Part shown: positions 24,646-37,250 of the stretch, in pieces
Layout of the letters: every line of letters begins with the position of its first letter
Numbering within the stretch: the first letter of the stretch is position 1
From: Carettochelys insculpta
Taxonomy: Eukaryota; Chordata; Testudines; Carettochelyidae
Assembly: GCF_033958435.1 (NCBI RefSeq)
Contig: NC_134146.1
Span: 26,434,501-26,498,500, forward strand
DNA length: 64,000 nt
Direction of reading: 5' to 3'
The notes under the pieces: model-generated
What the model was told of the DNA's origin: nothing
The model's input: the letters and a program-made list of their open reading frames with translations, nothing else
The model's database searches: none
Position numbers and translations under genes: made by a program

Positions 24646-25686
24646 ATGAGCCACATCTTGTATGCAGTGCTACATTCTCTCCTGGGCTTCTTCATCCCCT
24701 CAGCCAACCTGCTGGTAATTGCGGTGGTCTACAAACTAATGAAGAAGAAAGAGGGCAGAAGCTACATCTTCATCCTCAACCTGGCTGCTGCAGACCTGCT
24801 GGTGGGAGTGATGTGCATTGCAGAGGCACTGGATGATTTCCTGGACGGGGACTTTGACAAGAACTTAACCTATTGTCTCTTGCGGATCTGCTTGAGCATC
24901 ACACCTTGCATTGGTTCCATCCTCACCTTGCTCTTGATTTCCCTGGATAGGTACTTGGCAGTGAAGCTCCCTCTCTATTATCCTACCCTCTTGAACAAAA
25001 AAACCACGGTCTTCTCCCTCACCCTCCTGTGGGCTGTCTCCATCGTGTTTGGGCATATGCCTTTGATTTCTCCCTCTCTGCAGCAAAGCAACTACTCGGG
25101 CTACTGTGGGATCCTGTATGCAGCCAAGAGTGACTACCTGTATGTGACCTGCTTTGGGATCTTCATTCCTTCCTTGTTGGTCATGACCTGCCTGCACATC
25201 TCCATGGGGAGGATTGCCTATTTGCAGCACAAGCGAATCTGGCGCACCTGCCTGCAGACAGAACCCCTCACTGCTCACCTTCGCCACTTCAAGGCACTGC
25301 GGACAGTACTTATAATGATCATTGGCTTTACCATCTGCTGGGGACCTTATTACCTGGTAGGCTTCGTGCAAGCTACTTGTGACTCCTGCAACCTGGCTGA
25401 CCTGATGATGGATGCCTTATTTCTACTGGGAGAAATCAACTCCATCTTCAACCCTCTAATCTATTCTCTGTATAACAAAGATATAAGAAGCCAGCTGCCC
25501 AAACTGATGACCTGCAAGAAGAAAGACCAAGTAAAGCCTCTGGCTGTGGTTCACTTTAAAATCCAAGCCCTTGATGTTTTTTCCAATGGAGAGGCTAAGA
25601 GACCCAATTCATCTGGGCATCAAGTCCCTGATACTACTCTCTTCAGTAGCTCTAGCCAGTGTATAACAGTCTTCTCAGTGTCATGA
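24646..25686 (+). CDS. GPR119-like class A G protein-coupled receptor
   Basis: An intact uninterrupted 346-residue receptor with seven hydrophobic segments. Conserved positions visible: N21 (TM1), LAAAD with D50 (TM2), C77 and C154 (likely extracellular disulfide), DRY 101-103 (TM3), W129 (TM4), P175 (TM5), CWGP 231-234 (TM6), NPLIY 269-273 (TM7). Possible N-glycosylation at NLT 73-75 and NYS 149-151; C290 after TM7 may be palmitoylated. The short N-terminus, HFKALRTV (214-221, human GPR119 has DFKALRTV), the following QATCDSCNL and the TM7 region resemble GPR119, the Gs-coupled sensor of oleoylethanolamide and related lipids. The ligand of this copy is unknown. No clear counterpart at this place in human, where GPR119 is X-linked. 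Start chosen: GGAAGATGA, which gives the GPR119-like N-terminal length. Alternative: another lipid/MECA-group receptor. Confidence 0.88.
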   Translation: MSHILYAVLHSLLGFFIPSANLLVIAVVYKLMKKKEGRSYIFILNLAAADLLVGVMCIAEALDDFLDGDFDKNLTYCLLRICLSITPCIGSILTLLLISLDRYLAVKLPLYYPTLLNKKTTVFSLTLLWAVSIVFGHMPLISPSLQQSNYSGYCGILYAAKSDYLYVTCFGIFIPSLLVMTCLHISMGRIAYLQHKRIWRTCLQTEPLTAHLRHFKALRTVLIMIIGFTICWGPYYLVGFVQATCDSCNLADLMMDALFLLGEINSIFNPLIYSLYNKDIRSQLPKLMTCKKKDQVKPLAVVHFKIQALDVFSNGEAKRPNSSGHQVPDTTLFSSSSQCITVFSVS

Positions 25687-28398
25687 TCCAAGGCGGAAGA
25701 GAAGCTCTGGATGAACCACCAGCGAAGTGCAAATTGAGACTGACCGTTTTCTAGTGTAACAACCCAGCCACATGGACCTGAAGCCTACTGACTGGTATCC
25801 AGATTGACTACAGATTGATTTGACCTCCTCTGTGTGAAAGGAAGCTGAGCTGGCTGGAAAAAAAATTATAAATTCAAAACTTTGACAAAAAGATAGTGGA
25901 GTGATTGACTTTCAAAAATAGCCTGTAAGAGTTCTGTTTGGACAGCTAAACTCTGCAATACTTTACTACCAGTGTTATAAACCTCACATGCCCTGTGCTG
26001 TTGTCCACTCTCTCACAGATGAGTAATTCAAGAGCAACTTCTTTTGGTGTTGTATTCATCAGTGGCCACGAGAGTCTATTTGGACTTGTTTAGAAAGCAG
26101 GCAGTGAGCTGTAACTTCACTTTGTTTGCTGAAGTTCTTTTGTATCTTCCTGTGTCAGTCACATTTAGTGAATGAGTGAACTTGTCATCCCACCCAGCAG
26201 TTCTCTGCCTCACCAGGTGAAAGCGAGATTGGTCGGGCTCTGTGCTTCCTCTGCATCAAAATATATTGTGCATTAGCTTAAACAACACAATTCTGCTTTA
26301 CCATATGTAAAATTTCTTTCCCCAATCTTTTAAAATATAGCGATGGTTGGAGGGCAGTGGCCAAAAGTTGCGGCCACCTATCAAACAACTGGTGGCTTAT
26401 GTGACTCCATCTCAGTGGATTGGTGTCCAGATTATACAAGCCACCAAATGAACACCATCTGGCAATCTTTTCTGGCAGCTGCAGCAGAGGCAAGGATCAG
26501 GTCAGTATAGAACCTGAACTATCCCTAGAAGATATCCCTCCGAGTTAGGGGTAGGAATCCACAGGAAGGACAAAATGGGAAAGCCTATGCCGGTTACCTA
26601 ACTATAGGAAACAAGATTAAAACAATGGACTGGAACTTGGGAGAGCTGGATTCAGTTTCTTGCTCTTTCACTGACATTTTGTGTATGAGAGATCTTGGAC
26701 AAGTCACTTAATCTTTCTATGCCTCATTCCTCAGGGGTAAAATGGGAACATTAATTCTTCCTTTCTGTATATTGGTGGTAGGGTGTGAAGATAAGTACCT
26801 AAAATCCTTATGTGGGCTCAGCTATTACAGTGAGGTGAACAGTGGGTACAAAACAAGGCAAATATCTAGTCTCTGGCCAACTTGTCTCTTTGTAATACAA
26901 GGCAAGTGTAATTCATACTCAGTGCAGCACGAGTCTGTCAGGAATAGCTACATACTCCCCTCTGTCAGTACTGGTGTTAAACATACACTGTATTATTCAC
27001 ACAGAGCTTTCCAGTGGTGATTAAATGTTAAATATACTATTTATTCTGACAGAGGCTAAACACACTGGAATTTTACATTTCTGAAAAATGGAATAGATTT
27101 GAAACAACATGTATGTGGCTGGAGTGTGTTTGTTTTACAAAATGGTTCTATTTTCAATTAGTATTAGAAATGAACAAAGGCAGCACCTCTGACTCACACC
27201 TCAACAGTGTATCCTTTGACACAGTTAACAGAAACCAGTGCATCCCTAAAGGCATCGGTCCAAAACCACTTGCCGCTAGTTATAATGCACGAATAATCCC
27301 ATTCATACTTATGGCACTACATAGCAGCATATGGTAGCAAGCATGGTGTTTGGTGGCAGGTGAGTTACTGGCCTCTCAGATAGGAGTTGGAGTAGCAGAA
27401 GGAAAAAAGAAGTGTCCTTAAATTCAACCTATTGTATATGATTCCTTTAAGCTAATTTTTGAATGGGTATAAACAGTGCAATTCTTCAGTACACACACAG
27501 GTTTCCCAATAGTTGCAAATATTCTTCAAAATACTTTAATAATTTTCTTTATGCAATGTGCACACACACATACATTGCTAGTCAGACAGGTGCATTTATT
27601 GTAGCCCTTATTGAACGTTGTACATCATCACTTATATCGGAACCCTTACAAAGGTACATTAGTTTTAAAGCCTGTGTTGCAAGGTAGGAAGGAGGTTTGA
27701 TTTTGTCCCAGTGCGCAGTAGAGGAGAAGTTTAAACAGCCACGTAGTCTATCAAACAAACGCTGAATCCTTATTTTGCAGGCAAACAGCAGCAGTTCTTC
27801 TTCACATACATGTTTTGGTGGTGGAAGGTGATCAAGCTGCTGTACCTTGGAGGGAAAGAAGGAAGGCAGGAGGGTGGAAGAGAATTATAAAATGTTTCAA
27901 ACAGCAATTAATAGTTCCTGGAGGGTCAAAACACACAAAAGCAGAGAGATACAGGAGCATAACTTGCCAGACACAGGTGCCAGTCAGTGAAGCAACACCC
28001 AGCAATGAGAGCCTGGCTCCCTCATTCAAACCTGTAAGGAAAAGGCTCTCTCTCTCGTCCTCTCTCATGGCAGGTTGCATGTCACAGACTCCTGCTAATT
28101 AAAGACTTAAATTGCTGGTCTTCATGTTTTTAATATCACAAGGCAGCAATATGAACCCTGTAAAATGCTCAGGAATTGAAATAAAGTATTTGAAACAAAT
28201 TAAGATGGAGATGCTCCTCTGTCTGCGTCTTTCCTAACTCCAGTAAACAATAATGCCTGTCATAATTTAATCCATGCCCCATTCTCCATGTCTCTACATT
28301 CTCCATACCTCCCAGTGCATACTGGAGATGGGCTGTGCTTCACTGCTGTAGACCAATATATGGACTATTTGGGGATGAGAAGGAGTTAGCAGGTGTGC
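25687..28398. other. Between GPCR and ERICH6 3' end
   Basis: It holds the GPCR 3' UTR (end not defined), a MIR at 26631-26810 and otherwise nothing recognised. An AATAAA reading toward the minus strand at 27594-27599 could serve the ERICH6 transcript; this is a weak guess. Confidence 0.45.
26631..26810 (+). mobile_element. MIR SINE
   Basis: GATCTTGGACAAGTCACTTA, CTATGCCTCATTCCTCAGGG, GTAAAATGGGAACATTAATT: the MIR core, in the plus orientation. Confidence 0.85.
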
Positions 28399-28620
28399 TT
28401 AGCAGGGCCAATTCTGGAAAAGGGAAAAACTTGCAGAAAGACAGTAGTTTCTGCATAAAGGGATAGAATGATCTCTATTTGGAAACATATCGCGTGTTCC
28501 TTTGAGTTCAATGTCCTTCTCTGGAATCATAAATTTCCTGATATACATAAAGATGTTTGCTGAAAGTTGTAAGGTTATTTGAAGAAGAGCAGTGCCAACA
28601 GAGCCCAGATCCATTACTTC
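28399..28620 (-). CDS. ERICH6: ERICH6, probable last exon
   Basis: Acceptor TTGTTTTCTCAG at 28621-28632, in phase 0 with the exon before it. Reads EVMDLGSVGTALLQITLQLS and so on for 73 residues to a TAA stop (28399-28401). The hydrophobic start resembles the helix that follows the FAM194 core. No good donor lies inside, so I take it as terminal; the last 30 residues (ending QNWPC) are not family-like and could be lineage-specific or read-through of a missed donor. Confidence 0.6.
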   Translation of the reverse strand, partial: EVMDLGSVGTALLQITLQLSANIFMYIRKFMIPEKDIELKGTRDMFPNRDHSIPLCRNYCLSASFSLFQNWPC

Positions 28621-28963
28621 CTGAGAAAACAAAATCTAAAAACGCATGAAAAACTATAAAGGGATCTTACATTGCAGAGCAACACAGAAGGTTTGTAATG
28701 GATTTCTGTGTAAAAAGGCTAATGGGGGCACAAGCTGAATTGTGGAGGTTTGTGGGTAGGGAAGATACCCTGAGGCATAAGGATGAGGTTCTATGGAGGA
28801 ACAAGTTGACCACTATCATACCAAGCAGAGTTGGGAAAACAGCCAAAAATTTTACAGAAAATGCATACGCTGCTCTGTTGCAAACAAAAAGGAGAGAAAT
28901 TTAATGGCAAGGAGACATGCAGGTGGGTGGTCCCATATTGTGTGTGTACGTACACAAATGCTA

Positions 28964-30311
<1,348 letters not shown>

Positions 30312-30889
30312 CTAGCAGAAGCAATCAATAGTTTCAATATGTGCTTTAAAATAGAAAAGTTGTCACATTAGGGTGGAAATAGTTTCAAGCCAGGGAGACT
30401 AAGGGCTGCCAATGTTTCAACCAAGGGGCTCTGCTCAGGTTGGCCTTTAAGATAAGCTGGGCTCAGCCTTGCCTGTACTCTGGCCGCTATCCCCCAGGTG
30501 AGTGTGATGGTGACAATTACAGTGATTGACCCCAGCTGCAGGGAGGTCAGAGCCAACTGCTTACACAGAATAGGGAATTCAGCAGGGAGGGATCCAGAAG
30601 AGGAGTTTTCTCTTGGGAAGGCTTGGGGGAGACAGGATGTGACAGGCCCTCCACAGAAAAGGTAAGACTAATAAGGAGTTCTGTAGGACTTTGCAGACTA
30701 GCAGATTTATTAGATCATATGTTTTCATGGGGGGAAAACCCCCACTTGGCATGGCTCCTGTGGGGGCAATCCTGAAACAGAGCCTGAGAGAGTTCGGATG
30801 ACCTTGATGGAAGCTACCAGGCTCTCCAGCATAGGGAGTGGAGGAGAACATAGAGGGAGGGAGTCAGGTTAAGAAATGCTTATTTAAAA

Positions 30890-31480
30890 CCTGAGAGTAG
30901 TGCTGTTGCAAGGGGGGTGGGAGGAGGAGGCGGAGGTGATGGCGGCAGAGCCACAGCCAGGGCTTGGGCCTGGGCCAGGGCCAGGGCCAAGGCCAAGGCC
31001 CTCTCCAGTTCCCTAAGCATGGGGAACTTCTCCCCAACTCTGCCCCCTTATCCTCTCCCTGACCAACTGGGTTAGGTAGTATCTGGGGCAGGGTGCAGTG
31101 GTAGTGAGCAAAAGCAGGGGGTTGCCTCTCCTTGGCCACCCCCCTGCATACGGTACAAGTGGCAGCCTGCTTTGCTCTACCATACCATGCCCCCTCCATC
31201 AGCTGAGCCACACTTCTCTCCAGGTAGTGGGGAGCAGAGAGGCCACTTCCCACTGCTGCAGAGAAGGAAGTGCACAGCGTTGCGGAGAGGAGCAGGCTGC
31301 TGCTTGTTGTGCCTGTGGGGCAGCCGGGGGAGGTGACCCCCTGCTGCTGCATCCTGGTTTAGGTAATCCTCTCTCTTCCCATCCATAGGCTAGCTGGGGG
31401 GGGCTGTCATGGGGCCCCCTAAAGGCAGGGCCAGGGGTAGCTGCTCTAGTTCATCTCATGGATGGGATGGCTCTGCCTGG
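30890..31480. repeat. GC-rich repeat with GGCCAR hexamer run
   Basis: Around 30966-31005 the plus strand reads GGGCCTGGGCCAGGGCCAGG followed by GCCAAGGCCAAGGCC. The flanks share 'CCATCCATAGG' and 'GATGGGATGGCTCTGCCTGG' with the block at 32780-33200 and with 55345-55370, so this is a dispersed family. The ORFs here are not genes. Confidence 0.45.
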
Positions 31481-32779
31481 GAGTAGGGACTGGGCCAAGG
31501 AAAGAGACCTTCTGTGTAGCCCAAGTGTGGCAGAAGAAGTATTAGTTTAAATATTTATTTGGCCTTATAGTTGAACTGTATGTTCCCCATGAAAAGGACT
31601 GAACTTTTAAGAGATTTAGTGGTAGTGCCAAGTTACAAAGAAGACTGACAGACTGGCTATTTTGGAGCCAAGGATATGACCACCAGGGGGCATTAGAGGC
31701 CAAGTCCCTTGCAACAATGTGCCTTGATGTCAGAGAATGAATGAGGGTAAGAGTAATTGTTCATAGGTTTCCAGAAAAATGTATTAATGCAGCCTATGAA
31801 GAACCCTATGCACAGGTAATCTGTATGCAACTAGAAACGAGTGGTGAGGGATGGAGGAATCTATTAATGTGTCTCCACCTCCTCTTTAAACATAAATGAC
31901 CCCTTGCAGCAGTAACCAAAGAGGCAGGTAATGCCACTTAGCACACTTATGCCCCAGACGCATTGTGGGAAAAATGTTCTGGGTATATTGAATCAACTTG
32001 TGTAACTAATGGGAGCAGTGAAACCCTGTAGGAAAGTCAGGGGCAGGATGCAGCCTTCCCACAGAAACCATCATACAAATACAAAAATCCAGCTAACCAA
32101 ACCCCAAATGACAAAACCCAAATGCTTGGAGCAGTCTGAAAAGCAAAACGTTTTGCCCCAGGAATATCTTTATGAGCCCAGGGATAAGTGATCTCTGGTA
32201 GAATTGATTTAATGTGCACATTTATGGCACCTTGTAATTTGACGGTACTAATTAATAGCTCTAGCTGTAGGCGTGGAAGATGCTAGCAAAGGCAGGGAAG
32301 TTATCTCAAACTCATATTCTCTTTAGGGGACAGTATTTTAATAAGTCCTCTTTCGTGCATGACTGAGTCAAAAAGCTGTTGCTGCAAAGTAAAAACAACA
32401 AATGGATCTTAGAGTGTCACAATAGACAATGGTAAAGATAAGTTTCAGGACTATGGAGTCACTTGGAGATGTTGTGTCTAAACAGTTCTTGATGGCGTGT
32501 AAATTCATGGCTTGTAACTGTCTATAGTAGCTTTTGCACACTCCCCCTTAAATAGAGGACTCTTTTTCCGAAAGGTTAATTTTGGTTCTATCACTTAAAC
32601 ATCATTTTCAAGAACAGATACCATGGGTGGGGCTATATCAGCATAGTTGGGGTTATAAAGTCTTATTGTGTTGCCCCGAACACATAGAAATCCAATCTAG
32701 TTCTTCAAAGGGACATCCTCCTGCCATGAAATATTGCCAGGCAATCAGAGGCATGCGGGAGTGGGAGGGGAAGGGGTCT

Positions 32780-33200
32780 GAGCACCCTCCCCTAGGGGTA
32801 GGGCCTGATGCAACCTTCTCTACATTTCAGGCCCTGTCCTTCCCCTGCTGCTCCCTCCTGTCACCTCCAGCCCCTCAGGCAATGGGGCCCAGGCCTGGGC
32901 ATGGTGGAGGCAGCAGGGGTTTGCCTCCCCTTCCACCCACACTCACCACACAGGCAGCAGGAGAGGAAGTCTGCTCCACCATGCCACCCTCCCAGCCTGC
33001 TGTGCAGCAGGGCACACCAAGATGTCACTCCCACCACCCATGTGGTGAGTGTATATGCAGGGAGGCAAGATGACCCCTGCTGCCTCCACCATGCTCAGCC
33101 CCAGGTAACCCCCATCCCTCCTGTCCATAGGATGGTAGGGGTGTCTGCCATGGGACCTGTTTATCCTATGGATGGGGACAGCTCTGCAGGCAGTGCTTAG
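32780..33200. repeat. GC-rich repeat, same family as 30890-31480
   Basis: It carries GTCCATAGGATGGTAGGGGT and CCTATGGATGGGGACAGCTC, the same landmarks as the block at 30890-31480. Open in several frames, with no domain. Confidence 0.4.
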
Positions 33201-33616
33201 ATATGAATGTACGGTGTTCAAAGCTTGCACCTATCATAGCAGTAATACTCAGCACTTCTATACCAGCTGTAGGCCCTTGGAGAACACAGGAATTAATCCT
33301 CTGCCAGGAACAGTCTTCTCAGATTGAGACTGGCACTGTTAGTAGAACGTGCCTTTGTCGTCATAAAATACTAATTAAGCTCAAAAGCTTAAATTATCAA
33401 ATGAGCAGTAATCTTTGGGTACCTAACTTGAGACACTGTGAGGGGTCCTGACATAAGTTTGGTCCTTCCTGAAAACCAGGGTCTCTTTAAATTGGTACCA
33501 GTTGCTCTTAAAAATCTGAATCAGTTTTTGGTTTTTTTTTTTAAATTAGTGTTTTGTTTGGGCTGGGGTAGCAAATGTGAGTGATGCATCAAGTTATTTG
33601 GAGTCAAAAGGAATTA

Positions 33617-33763
<147 letters not shown>

Positions 33764-34039
33764 CTACATAATAAAACAAAGGAAAAAAATGAGTTAGATT
33801 GTGCCTTTAAGAGTGAGGTTTGTGTGAAGATCCATCTCCAAGCTGTTCTTACACTCACTGACTCCCGGAAAGCTTGGCTCTTAACTTGGGAGTTTAAAAA
33901 AAATCAATCTTTTTTTTTTCCTTTCCTTCCTTCACACATCACTCGGACCTGTACCCTGAAGACCTTACAATCTAATGCCATGTCTACACTACCCCTTGCA
34001 TCTTTACAAATTATATTGCTCAGGGGTGTGGAATAAGAC

Positions 34040-34345
34040 ACTCTCTTGAGTGACATCAGTTATGCTGATGGATGTGCCAACGTGCACAGTGCTGTTCTGA
34101 AGGGAGAGTGTCTCCTGCCAACACACCTGTCCTGGCCAGTGTTCCCTGTAAGCTGGGTGCTTGTGTAGCTGCTCAGCCAAGATTCAAATGGTGTCCAGAT
34201 GATTAGTAGAGCACCCACACCTAGGTTTTTGTTTCTCCTTGTGGTGCACATTTGCATATGTCTCGGTGCACATAAAAATGTATTCTGCACATGGATGGAA
34301 CCAGTTAGAGGGAACATAGACCACTACTTGTGGAAGTGGTTTTAC
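34040..34345. repeat. Non-autonomous DNA transposon remnant
   Basis: It contains GGCCAGTGTTCCCTGTAAGC and the counter-part CACATGGATGGAACCAGTTA with GAGGGAACATAG, typical inverted ends of an abundant turtle DNA element, around TGGTGCACATTTGCATATGTC. Superfamily likely hAT; not proved. Confidence 0.5.
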
Positions 34346-34744
34346 TATGTCTACAGGAGAGTTCTCTTCTATCAGTGTAGGCCAGCTACCCATGTGATCT
34401 TACAGTGGTGCAGATACATCGATACAGCTGTGCTGCTGTAAGCTTGCTAATGTAGGCATCACGTAAGCCTATAACAGTACTGTGGAAATGGTGGCCACAC
34501 AATTACTTAGACGCACACAGAGATGCTTGAAGTGCTAGAATTTGAACATAGATCCTAAACCACTGGTCTAGTGCTTTCATCACTAGATCCTGCTTCCCTG
34601 CCAAGTGTTAGAGGGCATTTTGTTTTTCAACCAAAGGACTGGGCTGTGTTCCCAGTTCAGGCACAAGCTAAGATGGAGGGGATTGCCAGGGGATGGTAAA
34701 AAGGAAAGGATATTAGGAAGACTCTGATTTTAAAGAAACAGCAA

Positions 34745-35125
34745 GGCCATGTCTACACAGATGCTCCTGCCAGCAGGGTCATGCAAATGAGGGCATGGGA
34801 AAATGCAAATGAGGTGCTAATTTACAAATCATGTGCCTCATTTGCATATTCTTGCATGATTGCTGTCCCAGCAGAGGTTTCTGTCACCGCTAAACAAGTT
34901 GGGTGGACAAGATTCTGTGGACCACATCTCCTCTTCTTGACAGCCCCTTATCCCTGTCGAGAAGGGCAGTTTTGGTCCACAGAACCCCATCTACCCGGTT
35001 TGTTTTGTGACAACAGAAGCCTCTGCTGGGACAGCGATCATGCAAAAGAGGTACACCATTTGTAAATTAGTACCTCCTTTGCATGACCCTGCCAGCAGCA
35101 GCACGCTGCGTAGGTGTGGCACAAA
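34745..35125. repeat. Foldback element
   Basis: The left arm CCTGCCAGCAGGGTCATGCAA faces the right arm TTTGCATGACCCTGCCAGCAG; inner arms match too (GTGCTAATTTACAAATCATG / CCATTTGTAAATTAGTACC, and TTGCTGTCCCAGCAGAGG-like / CCTCTGCTGGGACAGCGATC). The centre lies near 34935. Starts GGCCATGTCTACACAG. No coding capacity. Confidence 0.6.
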
Positions 35126-35264
35126 TATTAATGTTACTAAAATGATATCAACGGCCGCTGGCAAAGCAATGGAGGAAGTTCCTTTGCTGTCCATAGTATC
35201 TCTGATCAAGGAGCTGACAGAACATGTGTCAGAATATGGGGAAGATGGTGACAGCAAGCTCTAA
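35126..35264 (+). other. Short open segment of unknown origin
   Basis: Directly after the foldback element the plus strand reads TKMISTAAGKAMEEVPLLSI, VSLIKELTEHVSEYGEDGDS, KL and stop. The amino acid make-up is protein-like, without stops, but I do not recognise a family and see no splice signals. It could be a fragment of a processed pseudogene or of a transposon gene. Confidence 0.2.
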
Positions 35265-36779
35265 AATCAATGTTTGAGTTCCTCGTCTCTTGCGCACTGG
35301 GCATGAAAGTCACCCCAGTGACCAGGGCAGTGAAAGACTTAAATTCTTAAGTTGTCCAGGCCCATGGCCAATCAGAGGGGGAGCCAGGTGGGCCATTTGA
35401 CCTTGGCATCAAGCTCAAAGGGGGCTTCAAATTTAGACACTTGTTACTTTATTGGCATTTGATAACTCTTGCAACTTATTTTTATGCACATCCCTCAATA
35501 TTTAGTGCACTGGCACAGAAAAAGACTAGAAAAGCATTTATTTATTCGATTCAAATTATGCCTGTCTCTCTCTTTAGTGCCTTACTTTGTTCTCAGGTAC
35601 CACCCTTTTTTTTATTATGGCGAGTGGCCTCAAGCTGGAAGTGGCCTGGGGCTGTATGGCCCTATGCAAGGAGGTGTATGTCACCCACTCTTGGGAGTCT
35701 CCCTTCCATGGTATCGATCACGGGGAAAGTACAAGAGCTGTTACCTTCCCACCAGCAATAGTAAAGTCACAGCAAGTAATGGTGTGGTTAATTTCCTCTT
35801 CCTCTACTCGTTCAGCTGCCCCAAAAGGCATGAGCGTCCAGCCTCCATGGGAGGGTGGCTCACGGGAGAGCTGATATGAAATGGTTTTGAGTTGCTTTGA
35901 ATCTAAGGAGAAAAAGAAGAGTTATAGATGTAGAAGTGGAGTGTTAGCAGCACTATCTATTATTGAGTTTGCCCAGCATTTCCCATTAGAAGACTGTTTT
36001 CAATTGCTTATGGACACTTCAACCATTTGGCCTGAAATTTTCCATGCTGGGTATTTGCCTTGACTTGAAATGTTGTGGACTATTTCACAGACAGCAGTTG
36101 TGGAAAAATAGAGTTGTTAAATCACAGACATTTTCTCTGAAATTCTCTGGTGCCTACATGCTTTGGGGCAAGAATTTGAAAGTTAGCAGAGAGAGGTGGC
36201 CTTTGTGTCAAGGTTGTGCATTTTGCCATCCCTGAGGAAATCTGCCAAAATCTGACTAAGTTATAAGCATTTAAAAAATTCACACAAAATTCTGCAGACT
36301 TGCTAAAGCTTGGCAGCTAAAATCTCTGAAAATTGTGTCCTTGGGCACATTCCCTTCTGTCAGAGATGTCCCCTTTCTTATTTACCATTCCCTCAACATC
36401 CTGCTCTCTGCAAGTTTTCTCCGTGATGATTTCATGTTTGCTTCCAGATCACTGATTAAAAAATGTTAACTACTGTAAACTCTTTCATGTCTGGCAGCCC
36501 TGGGATCTTGCTGGATATTCAAATATTTGGGATAATAGAGAGGTACACCTAGCAATGCATAACACTAAAGAAAAACAAGATTAGATATTAACAAACAAAT
36601 GTATGCAGAGTACTTTACCAATAGCAGTAGTATTGTGCACTGTAAACTTATACTGTATTTATTTGTATTTACTGTCACTGTACTGTACTCAAGGAAAATG
36701 TAATGAAAATTTACCTATGGTTAGAATGCTGGTTGTTTGAGAGTTCTGGATAGTAGAATGTTGGAGATGAAAGAGTTTA

Positions 36780-37250
36780 CCATAGTGTAGGGTCAAGAAC
36801 AGATCCCTGCAGGATTACACTAGAAACACCCTCATTCAATGACAGTTCATCATTTACAATTACAATTTGAGACCTAACAGTTAGCCAATATTTCATCTGT
36901 TTAACGTATGCTGTTTTAATTTTTATATCATTCTAGTTTTTAATCAAATATCATGCAATACTAAGTCAAAAGCCTTACGGAAGTTTGAGTATGTTATATC
37001 AATGCTATTCCTTTTAGCAGCCAAATTTGTGATCTCATCAAAAACAGATATTGAACCAGTTTGACAGTATCCATTTTCCATAAATGCACATTAATTTGCA
37101 TTTACTATGTTATCCTGATGCGTGGGTCCATTTATCTTCCCTGGGATCAATGTTGGGCCTATAATTTCAGTGAAATCTGCTGGCAATGGGTATATTTTGT
37201 ACCCTTCTGTGCTGCTTTGCATAGAGAATGACAACCTTCTAACGCTATCA
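36780..37250 (-). mobile_element. CR1-type LINE fragment, antisense to the window
   Basis: The minus strand carries decayed reverse transcriptase sequence of the kind FFDEITNLA..KAFDLVLHD, seen through RC of TCATGCAATACTAAGTCAAA and TTGTGATCTCATCAAAAAC, and the 'GCCTTACGGAAGTTTGAGTA' segment. 37100-37250 continues the element (GPTLIPGKINGP). Several frame breaks. Confidence 0.65.

Noticed and set aside
24865..25371. 168-codon minus-strand frame opposite the GPCR
   Set aside because: Shadow of the GPCR coding sequence; composition follows from the other strand.
32037..32219. Minus-strand exon-like segment after a TTTTGCTTTTCAG site
   Set aside because: The translation is hydrophobic and repetitive (from ACCCCAAATGACAAAACCC-type sequence), with no donor in phase.
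35469..35879. 136-codon plus-strand frame
   Set aside because: No domain recognised and the composition is not convincing; likely chance or repeat.
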